Below the pieces are notes generated by a model. The model did not search any database, had not been told where the DNA came from, and saw only the letters and a program-made list of their open reading frames with translations. A DNA stretch of 64,000 bases from Actinoallomurus soli. GTDB lineage: Bacteria; Actinomycetota; Actinomycetes; Streptosporangiales; Streptosporangiaceae. Shown one piece after another: positions 63,915 to 64,000 of the stretch; position 1 is the first letter of the stretch, and every line of letters begins with the position of its first letter. A program made the position numbers and the translations under genes. Location: assembly GCF_024055715.1 (NCBI RefSeq), contig NZ_JAMXMV010000019.1, positions 62,001 to 126,000 on the forward strand. The letters are read 5' to 3'.

Positions 63915-64000
63915 ATGAATGAACAACCACCCCCCAGCGCCGTGATGACCCAGCTGCTGGCCGGCTTTCAGGTCTCCCAGGCCCTGTACGTGGTGGCCAA
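63915..64000 (+). CDS. O-methyltransferase, partial (cut by window end)
   Basis: Only the first 28 codons are present. They read MNEQPP, then MTQLLAGFQVSQALYVVA, which matches the N-terminal dimerisation helix of SAM-dependent O-methyltransferases of the acetylserotonin/caffeate type (usual form: LLxGFxxSQALYVAAKLG). The ATG at 63915 is preceded by AAGGA within the right arm of a hairpin. It lies 55 bp after the SARP gene on the same strand, so it may be its first target. The rest of the gene is outside the window. Confidence 0.65.
   Translation, partial: MNEQPPPSAVMTQLLAGFQVSQALYVVA

Overview
This window is very GC-rich DNA with actinomycete features: dense operons with 4-bp stop/start overlaps, GTG and TTG starts, and Rrf2, LacI, TetR and SARP/AfsR regulators. 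It suggests a filamentous actinobacterium, perhaps of the Actinomadura/Streptosporangiales type. That placement is an inference from gene content, because no rRNA or other marker gene is present. The window is dominated by a hybrid lipopeptide/polyketide gene cluster running from about 6.7 to 46.4 kb.

Layout. (1) 0-6.5 kb holds flanking metabolism: an Rrf2 regulator and a NIPSNAP gene that share a 19-bp dyad operator; a nitrilase-family amidase gene divergent from a LacI regulator, with two operator copies over the nitrilase promoter; a maltokinase-cap-like protein; and a Tat-exported metallophosphoesterase with a LamG domain. (2) 6.7-14.9 kb on the minus strand holds a one-module type I PKS (ACP-KS-AT-DH*-KR-ACP-ACP*-TE) followed 8 bp later by a crotonyl-CoA carboxylase/reductase and a strong hairpin terminator. 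(3) 15.1-46.4 kb on the plus strand is one long operon: MFS exporter, glycosyltransferase, FAAL, stand-alone ACP, three NRPSs with seven modules, MbtH and type II thioesterase.

(4) 46.4-51 kb holds a lipoprotein gene, an NmrA-like oxidoreductase divergent from a TetR regulator, a NYN-domain RNase-like protein, a DUF4240 protein and two copies of a short gene relic. (5) 51.1-59.0 kb on the minus strand holds a VWA/solute-binding protein, then a compact FAAL - MMPL transporter - antigen-85-like esterase operon. (6) 59.2-64 kb holds a histidine kinase with no response regulator beside it, three decayed gene fragments, a large SARP regulator, and the start of an O-methyltransferase gene cut by the window edge.

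How the genes may work together (inference). The first FAAL adenylates a fatty acid and loads it on the small ACP. The starter condensation domain of NRPS1 joins it to residue 1. The specificity codes I read by eye give acyl-Thr - X - D-Ser - Ser - Gly - D-(Phe-like) - (aliphatic?), released by the C-terminal TE of NRPS3. The glycosyltransferase may add a sugar and the MFS protein may export the product. The PKS has an N-terminal carrier of the type loaded by FAALs, an AT with an unusual GAGH motif, and a partner CCR, which together suggest an alpha-alkyl, beta-hydroxy acyl product. That product could be the lipid tail or a separate lipid. The FAAL-MMPL-esterase operon resembles parts of mycobacterial lipid export and transfer systems and may handle a related lipid.
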